Source of the DNA: Salipaludibacillus neizhouensis | Lineage (GTDB): Bacteria; Bacillota; Bacilli; Bacillales; Salisediminibacteriaceae | NCBI RefSeq assembly: GCF_002886185.1 | Contig: NZ_KZ614147.1 | Span: forward strand, 655,187-719,186 | Length of the DNA: 64,000 bases | Reading direction: 5' to 3' | Shown: piece after piece, positions 46,995 to 56,958 of the stretch | Layout of the letters: every line of letters starts with the position of its first letter | Numbering within the stretch: position 1 is the stretch's first letter | Made by a program: the position numbers and the translations under genes | Notes under the pieces: generated by a model | What the model was told of the DNA's origin: nothing | Database searches by the model: none | The model's input: the letters and a program-made list of their open reading frames with translations, nothing else

Positions 46995-47642
46995 ATGAAA
47001 TTTTTTCTGGATACGGCGAACCTTGATGAGATAAAACAAGCGCACGAGCTAGGAGTTCTTGCTGGAGTTACTACGAACCCATCACTTGTAGCAAAAGAGG
47101 GCATTAATTTTCATGATCGATTACGAGAGATTACGAGTCTTGTATCAGGTTCTGTCAGTGCGGAGGTAATTGCCTTGGATGCTGAGGGAATGATTAGTGA
47201 AGGGAAAGAATTGGCAGCTATTGCCCCGAATATAACAGTGAAAGTTCCAATGACTTTGGAAGGATTAAAAGCTGTTCGGACGTTCAGCGAACTTAATATC
47301 AAAACGAATGTGACGCTTGTATTTTCAGCTAATCAGGCATTATTAGCTGCACGTGCAGGGGCCTCCTATGTATCGCCATTCCTTGGAAGACTTGATGACA
47401 TCGGGCATAACGGTATCGAACTTATTAGCACAATTTCTGAGATGTTTGATATCCATGGAATTGCTACGGAAATCATCGCAGCTTCCATTCGCCATCCTCA
47501 ACATGTCACAGAATCTGCGATGAACGGTGCTCATATAGCAACTGTCCCACTAAAAGTCATTGAGCAAATGGTGAAACACCCACTTACGGATAGTGGAATT
47601 GAAAAGTTTCTTGCAGATTGGAATAACGCAACGAATAAATAG
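46995..47642 (+). CDS. ywjH: Transaldolase, small Fsa/Tal type (YwjH)
   Basis: A 215-residue transaldolase of the short subfamily in the pentose phosphate pathway. It starts [14 protein letters not shown] and shows [25 protein letters not shown] and the Schiff-base region [38 protein letters not shown] 46995 has GGGAGGGGA at 6 bases; the longer frame from 46923 has no Shine-Dalgarno. The gene order fbaA-ywjH-murAB is that of B. subtilis. A weak GGCACCTT/AAGGTGCC hairpin follows at 47685-47705. Confidence 0.94.
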   Translation: MKFFLDTANLDEIKQAHELGVLAGVTTNPSLVAKEGINFHDRLREITSLVSGSVSAEVIALDAEGMISEGKELAAIAPNITVKVPMTLEGLKAVRTFSELNIKTNVTLVFSANQALLAARAGASYVSPFLGRLDDIGHNGIELISTISEMFDIHGIATEIIAASIRHPQHVTESAMNGAHIATVPLKVIEQMVKHPLTDSGIEKFLADWNNATNK

Positions 47643-47874
47643 ATAGGTTTACCTTCATTTAAAAACGTGAATAGGAAATAGAGGGGCACCTTGAGAAAGG
47701 TGCCTTTCCCTATCTTCAAGTTTAGGGTAAAATGAAACCGTGTCAAAAAGAAAATTATTAATTATTCGAAAAAACCTTGTCTAATAGTATAGTACATCGT
47801 GTAGAATGGAAAGAAAGACTAACTAGAGTTGATTTTTAACCGAACTCAGTGTATCGCAGAAGGGAAGCTGTTTT

Positions 47875-49164
47875 ATGGATAAACTATTGATAGAAGGCGG
47901 GCATCCACTTGAAGGAACCGTTCAAATCAGTGGAGCGAAAAATAGTGCAGTTGCACTTATACCTGCGGCGATCTTAGCCGATTCAACTGTGACAATAGAT
48001 AATTTACCTGATATTTCCGACGTCGGAACGTTGGCGGATTTACTGGAGGAAATCGGGGGGAAAACAGAATTAGAGGATGACACCCTGGTGATTCACCCGG
48101 AGAATATGTTTGCAATGCCCATTCCTAATGGAAAAGTGAAGAAGTTACGTGCTTCCTACTATATGATGGGAGCCATGTTAGGCAAATTCAAGAAAGCTGT
48201 CATTGGTCTGCCAGGTGGCTGTAACTTAGGCCCGCGTCCAATTGACCAGCACATTAAAGGTTTTGAAGCTTTAGGCGCCAAAATTTCTAATGAGCATGGT
48301 GCAATTTATTTGCAGGCTGACGAGCTTATTGGAGCCAGAATTTATCTGGATGTGATTAGTGTAGGTGCGACAATCAATATTATGTTAGCCGCAGTAAAAG
48401 CAAAAGGTCAAACGATCATAGAAAATGCTGCAAAAGAGCCGGAGATTATCGATGTAGCAACACTGCTTACAAGCATGGGAGCTAATATAAAAGGTGCGGG
48501 AACAAACGTCATAAGAATTGACGGTGTTGATGAACTTTTCGGATGCAGACATTCGATTATTCCAGATAGAATTGAAGCGGGTACATACATGATTATGGCG
48601 GCAGCTGTAGGCAAAGGCGTGACAGTTGATAATGTAATTCCAATGCACCTTGAGTCTTTAAGTTCAAAACTTAGAGAAATGGATGTCGTTGTAGAAGCAG
48701 GGGATGACTCGATCTATATCGAAAGTAAACCTACACTGGATCCTGTTGATATTAAGACACTTGTTTATCCGGGCTTCGCTACAGATTTACAGCAACCATT
48801 TACAAGTTTGTTGACGAAATCAGTAGGAGCAAGCATGGTCACAGATACCATTTACAATGCCAGATTCAAGCATATTGATGAGCTTCGCAGAATGGGAGCC
48901 TCGATAAAAGTTGAAGGGCGTACGGCACTGGTCAATGGTGGCTCTGCGCTACAAGGAGCAAAAGTGAGAGCGAGTGATTTGCGTGCCGGAGCTTCCCTTG
49001 TTGTAGCGGGTCTCATGGCCGACGGCATAACAGAAATTACTGGTGTGGACCATATCGATCGTGGTTATGCATCTTTAGAGGAAAAATTGAAGGGACTGGG
49101 CGCAAAAATCTGGCGCGAAACCTTAACAGAAGAAGAAGTAGAGGAAGAAATTAGAAGCTCTTAA
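47875..49164 (+). CDS. murAB: UDP-N-acetylglucosamine 1-carboxyvinyltransferase MurAB (MurZ)
   Basis: MurA enzymes start peptidoglycan precursor synthesis by adding enolpyruvate to UDP-GlcNAc. The 429-residue product has the EPSP synthase-type fold, an N-terminal [16 protein letters not shown] segment, and the fosfomycin-sensitive active-site cysteine in [16 protein letters not shown] (C116). The position between ywjH and rho is that of the second Bacillus copy, murAB (murZ), rather than murAA. The C-terminal tail is acidic ([11 protein letters not shown]). Confidence 0.94.
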   Translation: MDKLLIEGGHPLEGTVQISGAKNSAVALIPAAILADSTVTIDNLPDISDVGTLADLLEEIGGKTELEDDTLVIHPENMFAMPIPNGKVKKLRASYYMMGAMLGKFKKAVIGLPGGCNLGPRPIDQHIKGFEALGAKISNEHGAIYLQADELIGARIYLDVISVGATINIMLAAVKAKGQTIIENAAKEPEIIDVATLLTSMGANIKGAGTNVIRIDGVDELFGCRHSIIPDRIEAGTYMIMAAAVGKGVTVDNVIPMHLESLSSKLREMDVVVEAGDDSIYIESKPTLDPVDIKTLVYPGFATDLQQPFTSLLTKSVGASMVTDTIYNARFKHIDELRRMGASIKVEGRTALVNGGSALQGAKVRASDLRAGASLVVAGLMADGITEITGVDHIDRGYASLEEKLKGLGAKIWRETLTEEEVEEEIRSS

Positions 49165-49756
49165 CAAAAACCAAGCGGCTTTTGTTTAAATTAGTTCCTA
49201 ACCCTGGATAGTTGAAAGCTCGAAGTTGCAAAAACGCTGCCCACGGAAGGCGGCCGCCTGGAGCGGATTCGAGCTTCTCTATTCAATGAAAACAACAATC
49301 TCTAAAAGACCGATTATTTTATAAATTCTTATCTTGTGGGAAAAACGCATAGCCTCTCTTACTTAAAATAGCTGCTTTCGTAAATCTTGTTCCTTTTGTA
49401 CTTCACGGGGATTAGGCAAGCATATGTTAACGGAAAAACCTGATTTCCTAATCGGTAAAGGGAATTTGATTCTTCTTGAACAAAGGTTACTTTCAGCGAA
49501 ATTAGAAATTAGGCCCTTGTCTTCTAAGGGAATCTGTGCTTAGATAAGGGGTATGCAAGAAATAATGAACGACACCGTTATTATCCCAATAGGAACGAAT
49601 CAAATTTTACCTCAGGTTGCTTCAATTCTAACTTCTGATTTAACACCCTCATAAAATCAATATTACAATATGCTATTTTTCAATATAATCAGATGAAGAC
49701 GGTATTTCGAATCCTTATTAAATTGTGCAAAACGAATAAAGAAAAGGTGTGATCGC
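49165..49756. other. murAB-rho intergenic region with a family A1 fragment
   Basis: 592 bases without a gene. In B. subtilis glpX (ywjI) lies here; no trace of it is seen. A minus-strand family A1 fragment is at about 49223-49305 (reverse complement GCTCGAATCCGCTCCAGGCGG). Family B-like scraps (TTTATAAATTCTTATC and GGGAAAAACGCATAGC) are at 49319-49360. The last 300 bases are the probable rho leader, with TAGGCCCTTGTC...GATAAGGGG as a weak stem. Confidence 0.55.
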
Positions 49757-51034
49757 ATGGGCGTTACGTTAACTGAAATGGAGCATATGAAGCTCAAAGA
49801 ATTATATGTATTGGCGAAGGAACACAAAGTTTCTTACTATAGTACATTATCCAAAAAAGAGCTTATGTTTGCTATCTTTAAAAAGCAAGCCGAAAATGAA
49901 GACCTCATGTTTATGGAGGGTGTATTAGACATTGTTAGTCAGGAAGGGTTTGGTTTTTTAAGATCAAATACTTATAAACCCAGCTCTCAGGACATTTATA
50001 TTTCAGCATCACAAATTAGGCGTTTTCAATTACGGAATGGGGACCGCGTATCAGGAAAAGTACGTAAGCCTAAAGAAAATGAACGTTATTACGGACTTTT
50101 GCAAGTAGCGGCAGTTAACGGGGAAGACCCGGAAAAGGCAAGTGAAAGACCTCATTTCCCTCAATTGACACCACTTTATCCAGATAGAAAACTGACACTG
50201 GAAAATCAACCATCGATGATCGCATCCCGAGTTGTTGATATGATTTCACCAGTTGGTTTCGGTCAACGCGGACTTATTGTTGCTCCCCCAAAAGCCGGTA
50301 AAACCTTGTTGCTTAAAGAAATAGCGAGCAGTATCGCGGAAAATCATCCCGATATGGAACTGATCGTTCTGCTCATTGATGAACGTCCAGAGGAAGTAAC
50401 GGACATGGAGCGCTCTGTAAAAGGAGAAGTTGTCAGTTCAACATTTGATGAATTGCCGGAAAACCACATCAAAGTGGCGGAATTAGTACTCGATCGAGCG
50501 ATGAGACTTGTTGAAGCTAAAAAAGATGTCGTTATCCTCATGGATAGTATTACGCGTCTGGCAAGAGCATACAACCTCACAGTACCGCCAAGTGGCCGTA
50601 CGTTATCCGGTGGTATTGATCCAGCTGCTTTCCACCGTCCAAAACGTTTCTTTGGTGCCGCACGTAATATTGAAGAGGGTGGAAGCTTAACGATCCTGGC
50701 TACAGCACTTGTCGAAACGGGTTCTCGCATGGATGACGTTATCTATGAGGAATTCAAAGGAACAGGTAATATGGAGCTTCATCTAGACCGTAAGCTAGCA
50801 GAGCGTCGTATCTATCCAGCCATCGATATCCGCAGATCAAGTACACGTCGTGAAGATTTACTTTTACCGAAGGCGCAGGTTGAAAATCTTTGGGCAATTA
50901 GGAAAACGATGAATGATTCGTCTGAATTCCTTGAGCGATTCTTGAAAAAAGTGAAAGATACGAAAACAAACGATGAATTCTTCGACACATTTGAGAAAGA
51001 AAAGGCATCGAAACCACGAGCACGCCAGACCTGA
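49757..51034 (+). CDS. rho: Transcription termination factor Rho
   Basis: Rho is the hexameric ATP-dependent RNA translocase that ends transcription. The 425-residue protein has the N-terminal three-helix domain (about 1-50, MKLKELYVLAKEHKVSYYS), the cold-shock RNA-binding domain (about 55-125, with GFGFLRS), and the RecA-type motor: Walker A APPKAGKTLLLKE (about 176-188), Walker B VVILMDSITRLARAYN, and the Q/R-loop regions. AAAAGGTGTG precedes the ATG. The long A/T-rich leader could carry the autoregulation known for B. subtilis rho, which cannot be shown here. Confidence 0.97.
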   Translation: MGVTLTEMEHMKLKELYVLAKEHKVSYYSTLSKKELMFAIFKKQAENEDLMFMEGVLDIVSQEGFGFLRSNTYKPSSQDIYISASQIRRFQLRNGDRVSGKVRKPKENERYYGLLQVAAVNGEDPEKASERPHFPQLTPLYPDRKLTLENQPSMIASRVVDMISPVGFGQRGLIVAPPKAGKTLLLKEIASSIAENHPDMELIVLLIDERPEEVTDMERSVKGEVVSSTFDELPENHIKVAELVLDRAMRLVEAKKDVVILMDSITRLARAYNLTVPPSGRTLSGGIDPAAFHRPKRFFGAARNIEEGGSLTILATALVETGSRMDDVIYEEFKGTGNMELHLDRKLAERRIYPAIDIRRSSTRREDLLLPKAQVENLWAIRKTMNDSSEFLERFLKKVKDTKTNDEFFDTFEKEKASKPRARQT

Positions 51035-51207
51035 ATTTAGCCACCTAGGTGAAAGTGCAGAGAAGTAAGTAGTAAACGCGTTTAAGATAGTGAAAACGTT
51101 AGAGAATAAATGGAACGTGTTAGAGTGGTAAATGATCATGTTAACCATTCATTTGACCACGAAAGTGCAGGAAAAAACTTCAAAACACTTTTTCCTAAAA
51201 ACAACAG

Positions 51208-51236
51208 TTGCATTATAGTCAATCTGTTGATATAAT
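51208..51236 (+). promoter_or_regulatory. Sigma-A promoter of the L31 gene
   Basis: TTGCAT, a 17-base spacer and TATAAT, about 60 bases before the start codon at 51299. Confidence 0.7.
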
Positions 51237-51298
51237 TTCGTAATGTGTGATACTGTAACTCTGTTTCGAAAGATTCAGGGCGGAAGGAGATGAAAAGC

Positions 51299-51541
51299 AT
51301 GAAACAAGATATTCACCCAAATTACCAAAAAGTTGTATTCAAGGACACAAGCTCAGGCTTCATGTTCTTAACTGGTTCAACTAGAGGTTCCAAAGAGACA
51401 ATTGAGTGGGAAGACGGCAACACGTACCCACTTCTAACAGTCGAAGTTAGTTCGGATTCTCACCCATTCTACACTGGTAAACAGAAGTTTGCTGATGCAG
51501 GTGGACGTGTCGATAAATTCAAGAAAAAATACGGCATGTAA
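51299..51541 (+). CDS. rpmE2: 50S ribosomal protein L31, type B (zinc-independent)
   Basis: An 80-residue L31 protein starting [16 protein letters not shown]. It lacks the CxxC and second Cys pair of the zinc-binding form (there is no cysteine at all) and carries the type B insertion [20 protein letters not shown]. The C-terminus [25 protein letters not shown] is typical. ATG 51299 has GGAAGGAG at 9 bases; ATG 51290 abuts it. In B. subtilis the gene after rho is the zinc form rpmE, and the zinc-free form (ytiA) is elsewhere under Zur; here the zinc-free form holds the rho-proximal place. No Zur box was recognised. Confidence 0.93.
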   Translation: MKQDIHPNYQKVVFKDTSSGFMFLTGSTRGSKETIEWEDGNTYPLLTVEVSSDSHPFYTGKQKFADAGGRVDKFKKKYGM

Positions 51542-51560
51542 TAGTATCCAAATAGGATTA

Positions 51561-51598
51561 TCAAAACAGGCAAGAATTCTCTTGCCTGTTTTCTTATG
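51561..51598 (+). terminator. Terminator of rpmE2
   Basis: Arms AAAACAGGCAAGA and TCTTGCCTGTTTT around ATTC, then CTTATG. Confidence 0.92.
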
Positions 51599-51689
51599 TA
51601 TAAATTGAAATACTAGCCCGGATCGGAAGCTTTTTTCAGACTAAATAAAACACTCCCTGATGTAAATACTAGGGATGTATTTGCAATGG

Positions 51690-51770
51690 CGAACTCTTAC
51701 GAAACATGGAGCCAGGCTAGACCCCGCAAAGCTTAGCTTGATGAGGCTTGCCTTGATAGGGAAACAAAAA
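51690..51770. repeat. Decayed family A2 fragment
   Basis: GAACTCTTACGAAACATGGA, GCCAGGCTAGACCCCGCAAAG and GATGAGGCTTGCCTTGAT match, with many changes, the inner part of family A2 (GAATGAGCCAAGCGAGACCCC and GAGGAGGCTCGCGGATCAT). The rest of the 51542-51950 gap has only a terminator and an A/T-rich promoter region (TATAAT near 51890). Confidence 0.5.
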
Positions 51771-51950
51771 AACAAACAGATCGACTTATTTCTCAAAAAG
51801 CCATTGTATTCGAAATCATAGAAGCACTATAATAGAGAAGTCATCTATTTATAAAAGCACTTTTAATATAGAATTTAATTTTTGAATGATATAATTTGTT
51901 TAAGTTTTTAAATGAGATGATTGAGATCGAAAAGAACGGGAGAGTCGTAT

Positions 51951-52577
51951 ATGAATTTAACGAGGAGAGAAGGATGGCTTGAAGTAGTTTGCGGGAGCAT
52001 GTTTTCCGGAAAATCGGAAGAACTGATTCGCCGCGTTCGCCGTGCTAGCTACGGCCGCCAAAAAATCCAAGTGTTCAAGCCTAAAATGGACAATCGGTAT
52101 GCTGAAAAAGAGGTCGTATCTCATAACGGGACAACAGTTTATGCAGTACCGATCCAACAATCCGCTGAGATTTTAGATTTACTTGAAAAAGGCACACAGG
52201 TTGTTGCCATAGATGAAGTGCAATTCATGGACGAAGAAGTAGTTAACGTGGTCCAGCATCTTGCCGACGAAGGGATAAGAGTTATCGTAGCAGGACTAGA
52301 CCAGGATTTCAGGGGCGAACCATTTGCTCCAGTACCAATCCTGATGTCTCTAGCTGAGACAGTAACAAAACTTCAGGCTATTTGCCTCTCATGCGGATCG
52401 CCAGCAAGTCGCACGCAGCGACTAATTGATGGCAGACCAGCCTCTTATGACGATCCAATCATCTTAGTAGGTGCATCAGAGGCGTATGAACCACGCTGCC
52501 GCCACTGCCACGAAGTCCCGGGACACCCGGCACTCGAAAGCATCAAACAAAAAACAACAGCTGCATCGAAATCATAA
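51951..52577 (+). CDS. tdk: Thymidine kinase
   Basis: Tdk phosphorylates thymidine for salvage. The 208-residue type II enzyme has the P-loop [18 protein letters not shown] (about residues 14-31), the [12 protein letters not shown] Walker B-like motif, the lasso-region [15 protein letters not shown], and a zinc site built from CLSCGS (about 148-153) and CRHCHE (about 187-192). ATG 51951 has GGGAGAG at 7 bases; a longer frame from TTG 51921 has no ribosome binding site. It follows rho and L31 as in many Bacillus genomes. Confidence 0.96.
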   Translation: MNLTRREGWLEVVCGSMFSGKSEELIRRVRRASYGRQKIQVFKPKMDNRYAEKEVVSHNGTTVYAVPIQQSAEILDLLEKGTQVVAIDEVQFMDEEVVNVVQHLADEGIRVIVAGLDQDFRGEPFAPVPILMSLAETVTKLQAICLSCGSPASRTQRLIDGRPASYDDPIILVGASEAYEPRCRHCHEVPGHPALESIKQKTTAASKS

Positions 52578-52582
52578 CATTG

Positions 52583-52615
52583 AAAGTCCACCTGAAATGG
52601 TGGACTTTTTTGTTT
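52583..52615 (+). terminator. Terminator of tdk
   Basis: Arms AAAGTCCACC and GGTGGACTTT with a T run. Confidence 0.92.
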
Positions 52616-52627
52616 AGATAGAAAAAC

Positions 52628-52668
52628 TTGAAGTGGCGAAAGCTCACACTGTATATAATAAAAGAAAG
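52628..52668 (-). repeat. Family B remnant
   Basis: GTGGCGAAAGCTCACACTGTA and TATAATAAAAG match the element-end side of family B (compare GTGGCTTTAAAGATCACACTG at 17066). The end hairpin is replaced by an unrelated AAAGTC/GACTTT stem. Confidence 0.5.
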
Positions 52669-52749
52669 TCATCGTAGACAGACTTTCTAAAAGGTTATTG
52701 GTTATTTGCTTATGGAAACTCCCTTTTATGAAAATTGTTGTTTGGGGTA

Positions 52750-53000
52750 AAAGAGTTTAGAGGTTGAAAAAGGTGTAGGTGCTACCGCAGTAGCACCTAC
52801 AAAAGTAGCAGGTCGAAAACGAGAGAATAGGCGAGGATAAAAGAGTTTAGAGGTTAAAAAAAGAGGTAGGTGCTACCGGCGTAGCACCTACAAAAGTAGC
52901 ACGTTGAAAACGAGAGCATAGGCGAGTATAAGGGAGTTTAAAAGTCGAAAAAAGAGGTAGGTGCTACCTTAGTAGCACGTTGAAAACGAAAGAAAAAGCG
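52750..53000. repeat. Family C repeats in 91-bp tandem units (array 2)
   Basis: Three units with GCTACC at 52781, 52872 and 52963, exactly 91 bases apart. Each begins with a GTAGGTGCTAC/GTAGCACCTAC palindrome followed by AAAAGTAGCA, GAAAACGAGAG, an AGGCGAG motif and GAGTTTA. The third is truncated after its first arm. The unit is about four-fifths identical by eye to those at 8957 and 9048. The rest of the 650-base gap (53001-53227) shows nothing definable apart from the leader of the lipoprotein gene. Confidence 0.85.
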
Positions 53001-53227
53001 GAAAAAACTTTTTCTTATTAGGTAAGAAAGGATAGAGCCGGACAATGTTTTCTAAAAACCGAATTGATGTGATCTCTTTAAATTAGAGCTTGTTGTTTTC
53101 CCTCAAAGCACCTTTGTGAGAAGCAAAACAACAAAAATTCATAGACCATAGGTAATTGTTTAAACCTCTTCGAGAAAAAGTATAGAAACCATCTGCTGCG
53201 GAAAACCTAGCTACAAGAGGTGATCCT

Positions 53228-53716
53228 ATGAAAGCTATCAGACAAATAATTCTTCTTTTGCTTACTTCTTTAGTGGTTATTACTGGATGTAACACAAACG
53301 AACCACAAGTAAACGAAGAGGGAACTACCCAAGCTCAACAAACTGCAAAAAAAGATTGGTCAGAAAGCCTTTTGGGGCCTGGACCAGTCAATTATGGAGA
53401 AATTCATGCTCAAAGCCATAGCTATAATCCCAGAACGGAATCCAATGTTACAGGAACAAGCTATCGTTCACTGGATGCTCCTCGTCAGACAGAAGGCGAC
53501 GATCAAGAGATGATTGAAAACGTAGTATATGCAATTCCAAAGGTCACACCCGGGATGGTTATTCTAATGGGGGCAAATGCTTGGGTGAATATACAAATCG
53601 AGGGAGAACCCAGCCAGGAAGAAGAAGACAAAGTGATTGAAGACGTGGAAAAACAGCTAAAACAAGCTAATCCAAGATACCGCTATGACATTGTCGTCAA
53701 TCATTTCATGGAGTAA
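53228..53716 (+). CDS. Lipoprotein, YhcN/YlaJ sporulation family-like
   Basis: A 162-residue secreted lipoprotein. A signal peptide (residues 1-20, IILLLLTSLVVITG) ends in a lipobox with C21 as the acylated residue. A polar linker (about 22-95) follows. The C-terminal domain (about 96-162, IENVVYAIPKVTPGMVILMGANAWVNIQI, then EVEKQL-like helix and YDIVVN strand) resembles the BON-like domain of the YhcN/YlaJ spore lipoproteins. That family is found at the spore inner membrane; the assignment here rests on pattern, not alignment. AAGAGGTGATCC precedes the ATG. Confidence 0.7.
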   Translation: MKAIRQIILLLLTSLVVITGCNTNEPQVNEEGTTQAQQTAKKDWSESLLGPGPVNYGEIHAQSHSYNPRTESNVTGTSYRSLDAPRQTEGDDQEMIENVVYAIPKVTPGMVILMGANAWVNIQIEGEPSQEEEDKVIEDVEKQLKQANPRYRYDIVVNHFME

Positions 53717-53824
53717 AAAAGAAAACTTATGCAGAAAACTTTTGTTTTATTTATAAAAATGATCACAAGCGTTCTCTAGCTCTGTGCTGTCTTACATGGA
53801 TCGGGTAATTATAAACTTTATCAG

Positions 53825-53890
53825 TGCCCACACCATTCCTCCACAGGGATACTCTTCGGATTCAGGGACCTCTGTTCGAAGTAAAATATA
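53825..53890 (-). repeat. Decayed family A1 fragment
   Basis: The reverse complement reads TTCGAACAGAGG followed by a degenerate GAATCCG and CCCTGTGGAGG, like the left part of family A1. The gap is otherwise empty up to the terminator. Confidence 0.45.
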
Positions 53891-53905
53891 AATAAAGTCA
53901 AAAAG

Positions 53906-53977
53906 AAAAAAGACCAATTTCAAGTCGACGATTCATGATTCTTCGTCCTTGGAATTGGTCTTTTTAAAGAGATAAGT
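53906..53977. terminator. Bidirectional terminator between the lipoprotein gene and the CoA-disulfide reductase-like gene
   Basis: Arms AAAAAGACCAATT and AATTGGTCTTTTT with further pairing inside (CGACG/CTTCG region) and a 10-base loop. Confidence 0.85.
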
Positions 53978-53998
53978 TGAAAGCTGAGAGTTTTTTTC

Positions 53999-55327
53999 CT
54001 ACATTCTCCGAGCAGCCTGTTGTAAAGGATCCCACACAGAGTTGTAAGGGGGAGCGTAGCTAAGATCAAGGTTCTCGAGTTCCTCCATCGTCAGCCCACT
54101 GAATAAAGCTGTTGCAGCTACATCAATTCGTTTAGCGACACCATGCTTTCCCATCGCCTGAACGCCTATTAGCTTATCCGTCTCATTATCTTTAAGCATC
54201 CGAATATATAACGAGTCTCCACCTGGGTAGTAACCAGCGATCGGATGACTTTCAAAACCAATGACTCCGTAATCAATACCGAGCTCCTTCGCTTCTTCCT
54301 CGTTTAATCCCGTTTTTGCTACAGCGTAATCAAAGAACTTCATAATCGAAGTACCGACAATACCTTGGAACGATTTCGACTGCCCGGCTATATTTAATCC
54401 AGCAGTTCGCCCTTGCTTATTTGCATGTGTTCCTAGAGGTGCATAATCATCCTTCTTTTTTAACCTATTGTATTGCGTAGCACAATCCCCGGCAGCATAG
54501 ATGTTTTCGACATTTGTTTCCATATGATCATTAACAAATATTGCCCCTAAATCATGAAGCTTGAGCTGTGTATTCGAAACAATAGATGTATTGGGTTTAA
54601 TTCCTATTGCGACAATGATCATGTCAGAACGATATTCGCCTTTATCCGTACGAAGAGATTCCACACGATCTTGGCCTAGAAATGCTTCGACAGATTCACC
54701 TAAAACAACTTGAATCCCTTTTTCCTGAGCCTGCTGCTTAATTTTTTCGCTAATCTCGAGGTCAAATCTCTGACCTAGTCGATCAGCGACATCAATGAGA
54801 CGCACTTTTTTACCTTTAGTCACCAAATTTTCGGCAACCTCAAGACCGATATAGCCACCACCGACAACGGTTACCGTTAAAACATCTTCACCCATGTCTT
54901 TCACAATACTTTCCGCATCAGGAATAGTCTTCAGTACATGAGTGCCTTCGAGATCATTCCCTTCAACAGGCAGCTGAATCGGCGAAGCTCCGGTCGCAAT
55001 CAAAAGTTTGTCATAACTCACTTCGAATTTTTTACCGGACTTTGTATCTTTCCCCGTGACTATTTGTTTTTTTGAGTCAATTGCTTCCACATCGTGATAA
55101 ATGCGTGCATCAATTCCATACTTTTCAGCGAAAACCTCACGTTCTCGTGCGATTAATTGATCACTGTCTGGAATAACCCCTCCGATAAAATAAGGGAGAC
55201 CACATTGCGCATAGGAGTAATAGGCGCCTCTTTCCAACACAGTAATATTCCAATCCGGTTGAGTACGCACAATTTGCATTGCAGCACTCATTCCAGCAGC
55301 ATCACCACCAATTATTACAATATTCAT
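53999..55327 (-). CDS. CoA-disulfide reductase / NADH oxidase-like flavoprotein
   Basis: A 442-residue pyridine nucleotide-disulfide oxidoreductase of the single-cysteine group. FAD-binding motif IIGGDAAGMSAAM (residues 5-17), redox cysteine C42 in YSYAQCGLPYFIGG, NAD(P)-binding motif VTVVGGGYIGLEVAENL (about 150-166), and FAD motif NIYAAGDCATQYN. The cysteine context matches CoA-disulfide reductases (Cdr), which keep coenzyme A or bacillithiol-linked thiols reduced, but water-forming NADH oxidases look similar. The start ATG has AGGAGGT at 6 bases. It stands alone and is not part of the conserved B. subtilis order here. Confidence 0.85.
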   Translation of the reverse strand: MNIVIIGGDAAGMSAAMQIVRTQPDWNITVLERGAYYSYAQCGLPYFIGGVIPDSDQLIAREREVFAEKYGIDARIYHDVEAIDSKKQIVTGKDTKSGKKFEVSYDKLLIATGASPIQLPVEGNDLEGTHVLKTIPDAESIVKDMGEDVLTVTVVGGGYIGLEVAENLVTKGKKVRLIDVADRLGQRFDLEISEKIKQQAQEKGIQVVLGESVEAFLGQDRVESLRTDKGEYRSDMIIVAIGIKPNTSIVSNTQLKLHDLGAIFVNDHMETNVENIYAAGDCATQYNRLKKKDDYAPLGTHANKQGRTAGLNIAGQSKSFQGIVGTSIMKFFDYAVAKTGLNEEEAKELGIDYGVIGFESHPIAGYYPGGDSLYIRMLKDNETDKLIGVQAMGKHGVAKRIDVAATALFSGLTMEELENLDLSYAPPYNSVWDPLQQAARRM

Positions 55328-55781
55328 CGATTGACCTCCTAGTAAACGTACATGTATTTATCTATTTACTATTCCACAAAAACCGCCTCGAGAAACATAC
55401 CAAATTGTTAGGAAAAAATTCTCCTTAAATGAATGCATTCAGTAAAGGAAAGATCTCTTTTTCCTAAAACTGACTGAGCAAATAGTTCGGTTCCCAGTAT
55501 TTATAATGCCCAGAAATTAAAACAACAGAGAAGGGAATTGTTTGTTAAGATATATGGTGAATAACCAATAAAATTTGGTGGGTTCGCTAACATGACCAGA
55601 TGAGAAAGTCTTTTGACAGCAGTGCAGTCCATTTATGGAGAAAGAAATAGCAAGTATCAGGCGATGGGATACACTAAATAGGAATGTATGCAATAGGAAG
55701 CTCTATACATTGTTTAAGGGAGGGTGCTATCACTAGCCTTAACGGTAATTCAATGCATATCACCGGGAAAGGTAGACTGCC
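55328..55781. other. Intergenic region between divergent genes
   Basis: 454 bases separating the CoA-disulfide reductase-like gene and the DUF418 gene. No repeat family member, terminator or credible small gene was recognised; it should hold both promoters. Confidence 0.5.
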
Positions 55782-56891
55782 ATGGCATTAACGAAATATA
55801 TTTCGGACCAAGGTGAGAGAATAGAAATTTTAGACCGGCTGCGCGGATTTGCGTTACTCGGAATATTTCTAATGAATATTCCGAGCCTCGCCGGGGTTTC
55901 CTCCGAGATGCAGCCTGCGTTGAGAAGCTTTCTGTATATTTTGATGCGGGATAGTTCGAGACCCTTATTCGCAGTGATGTTCGGCATTAGTGTGTGTTTG
56001 ATTTATGATAGAACGCGGGAGAAGCAGAGAGATCCTTACGTGGTGCTGTTGCGGCGATTCCTGTTTTTAGGAATTTTCGGCACTTTGCACGGATACGCCA
56101 TTTGGGCAGGAGATATCCTGCTGATGTTTGCTATGGGAGGAGTCGCACTGCTGCTATTTTTGAAAATGAAAGACACCTGGCTGCTCTTCTTTGGGATTTT
56201 TTTCTGGCTCGTTTACACCGTAGGAATTGACTTTTTCAATAACTATACCTCTTATTTTTTCAACTTGGAGACATCGTTAAATGCAGTGCTCGGAGCAGGA
56301 GAGATCTTAGCCGGATACGACTTTTTCTTGAGTGAGTTTATTTCGATGGTAAATCATTTAGGTTTTTTGTTTCTCGGCATGTTTTTTTATCGAAAAGGAG
56401 CGCTATCTTTTATCTCTGAAAATCGAAAAAATATGTGGTGGGCGGCAATCGGTTTTTTCACGATCGGTTTTGCAGGAAAAACAACGGTATTTTTTGCCTC
56501 AGATCAGCTCTTCCTTAATAGCCTGGACGATTTCTTTCCTTTTGTGTTGTCGATCGGGGTAATGCTTGGCGTGATACTTTGTGGAACGAGTACGAATCCC
56601 ATCTCCAAGCTGCTCTGCCCTTTTACGCCAATCGGCAAAATGACCTTTACGAATTACCTTATGCAATCTCTGGTATTTGTTACCATCTTTACAGGGAGCG
56701 GCAGTACCTTTGTTCAAGGGATCGGCATATGGTCTGAGCCAGACTATCATTTTGCGCTTGGAGCGGGTCTCGTATTATTTATAATTCAAATGATATTCAG
56801 TCACTTTTGGCTGCGGAAATTCTATTACGGTCCGTTCGAATGGTTGTGGAGGATAGGGACCTATGGAAAAATGGTAGCGATGAGGAAGTGA
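55782..56891 (+). CDS. DUF418 domain multi-pass membrane protein
   Basis: A 369-residue membrane protein starting RIEILDRLRGFALLGIFLMNIPS (residues about 11-33), the hallmark N-terminus of YeiB/DUF418 proteins. About eight to ten hydrophobic helices follow. The C-terminal DUF418 region has PIGKMTFTNYLMQSL and ends FYYGPFEWLWRIGTYGK, both diagnostic. The family is related to acyltransferase 3/heparan acetyltransferase folds and its function is poorly known; some members affect transport or lantibiotic sensitivity. It is transcribed alone. Its placement before prfA differs from B. subtilis, so it is probably accessory. Confidence 0.88.
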   Translation: MALTKYISDQGERIEILDRLRGFALLGIFLMNIPSLAGVSSEMQPALRSFLYILMRDSSRPLFAVMFGISVCLIYDRTREKQRDPYVVLLRRFLFLGIFGTLHGYAIWAGDILLMFAMGGVALLLFLKMKDTWLLFFGIFFWLVYTVGIDFFNNYTSYFFNLETSLNAVLGAGEILAGYDFFLSEFISMVNHLGFLFLGMFFYRKGALSFISENRKNMWWAAIGFFTIGFAGKTTVFFASDQLFLNSLDDFFPFVLSIGVMLGVILCGTSTNPISKLLCPFTPIGKMTFTNYLMQSLVFVTIFTGSGSTFVQGIGIWSEPDYHFALGAGLVLFIIQMIFSHFWLRKFYYGPFEWLWRIGTYGKMVAMRK

Positions 56892-56958
56892 GTAGGAAAA
56901 ACGAGCAAACAGTTATAACTCGCCTCGAACACAGCCATCCACCAAAAAGATTAACCGA

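Noticed and set aside
52750-53000. CRISPR array
   Set aside because: The 91-bp periodicity comes from whole-unit tandem duplication. There are no short identical repeats with unique spacers, and no cas genes.
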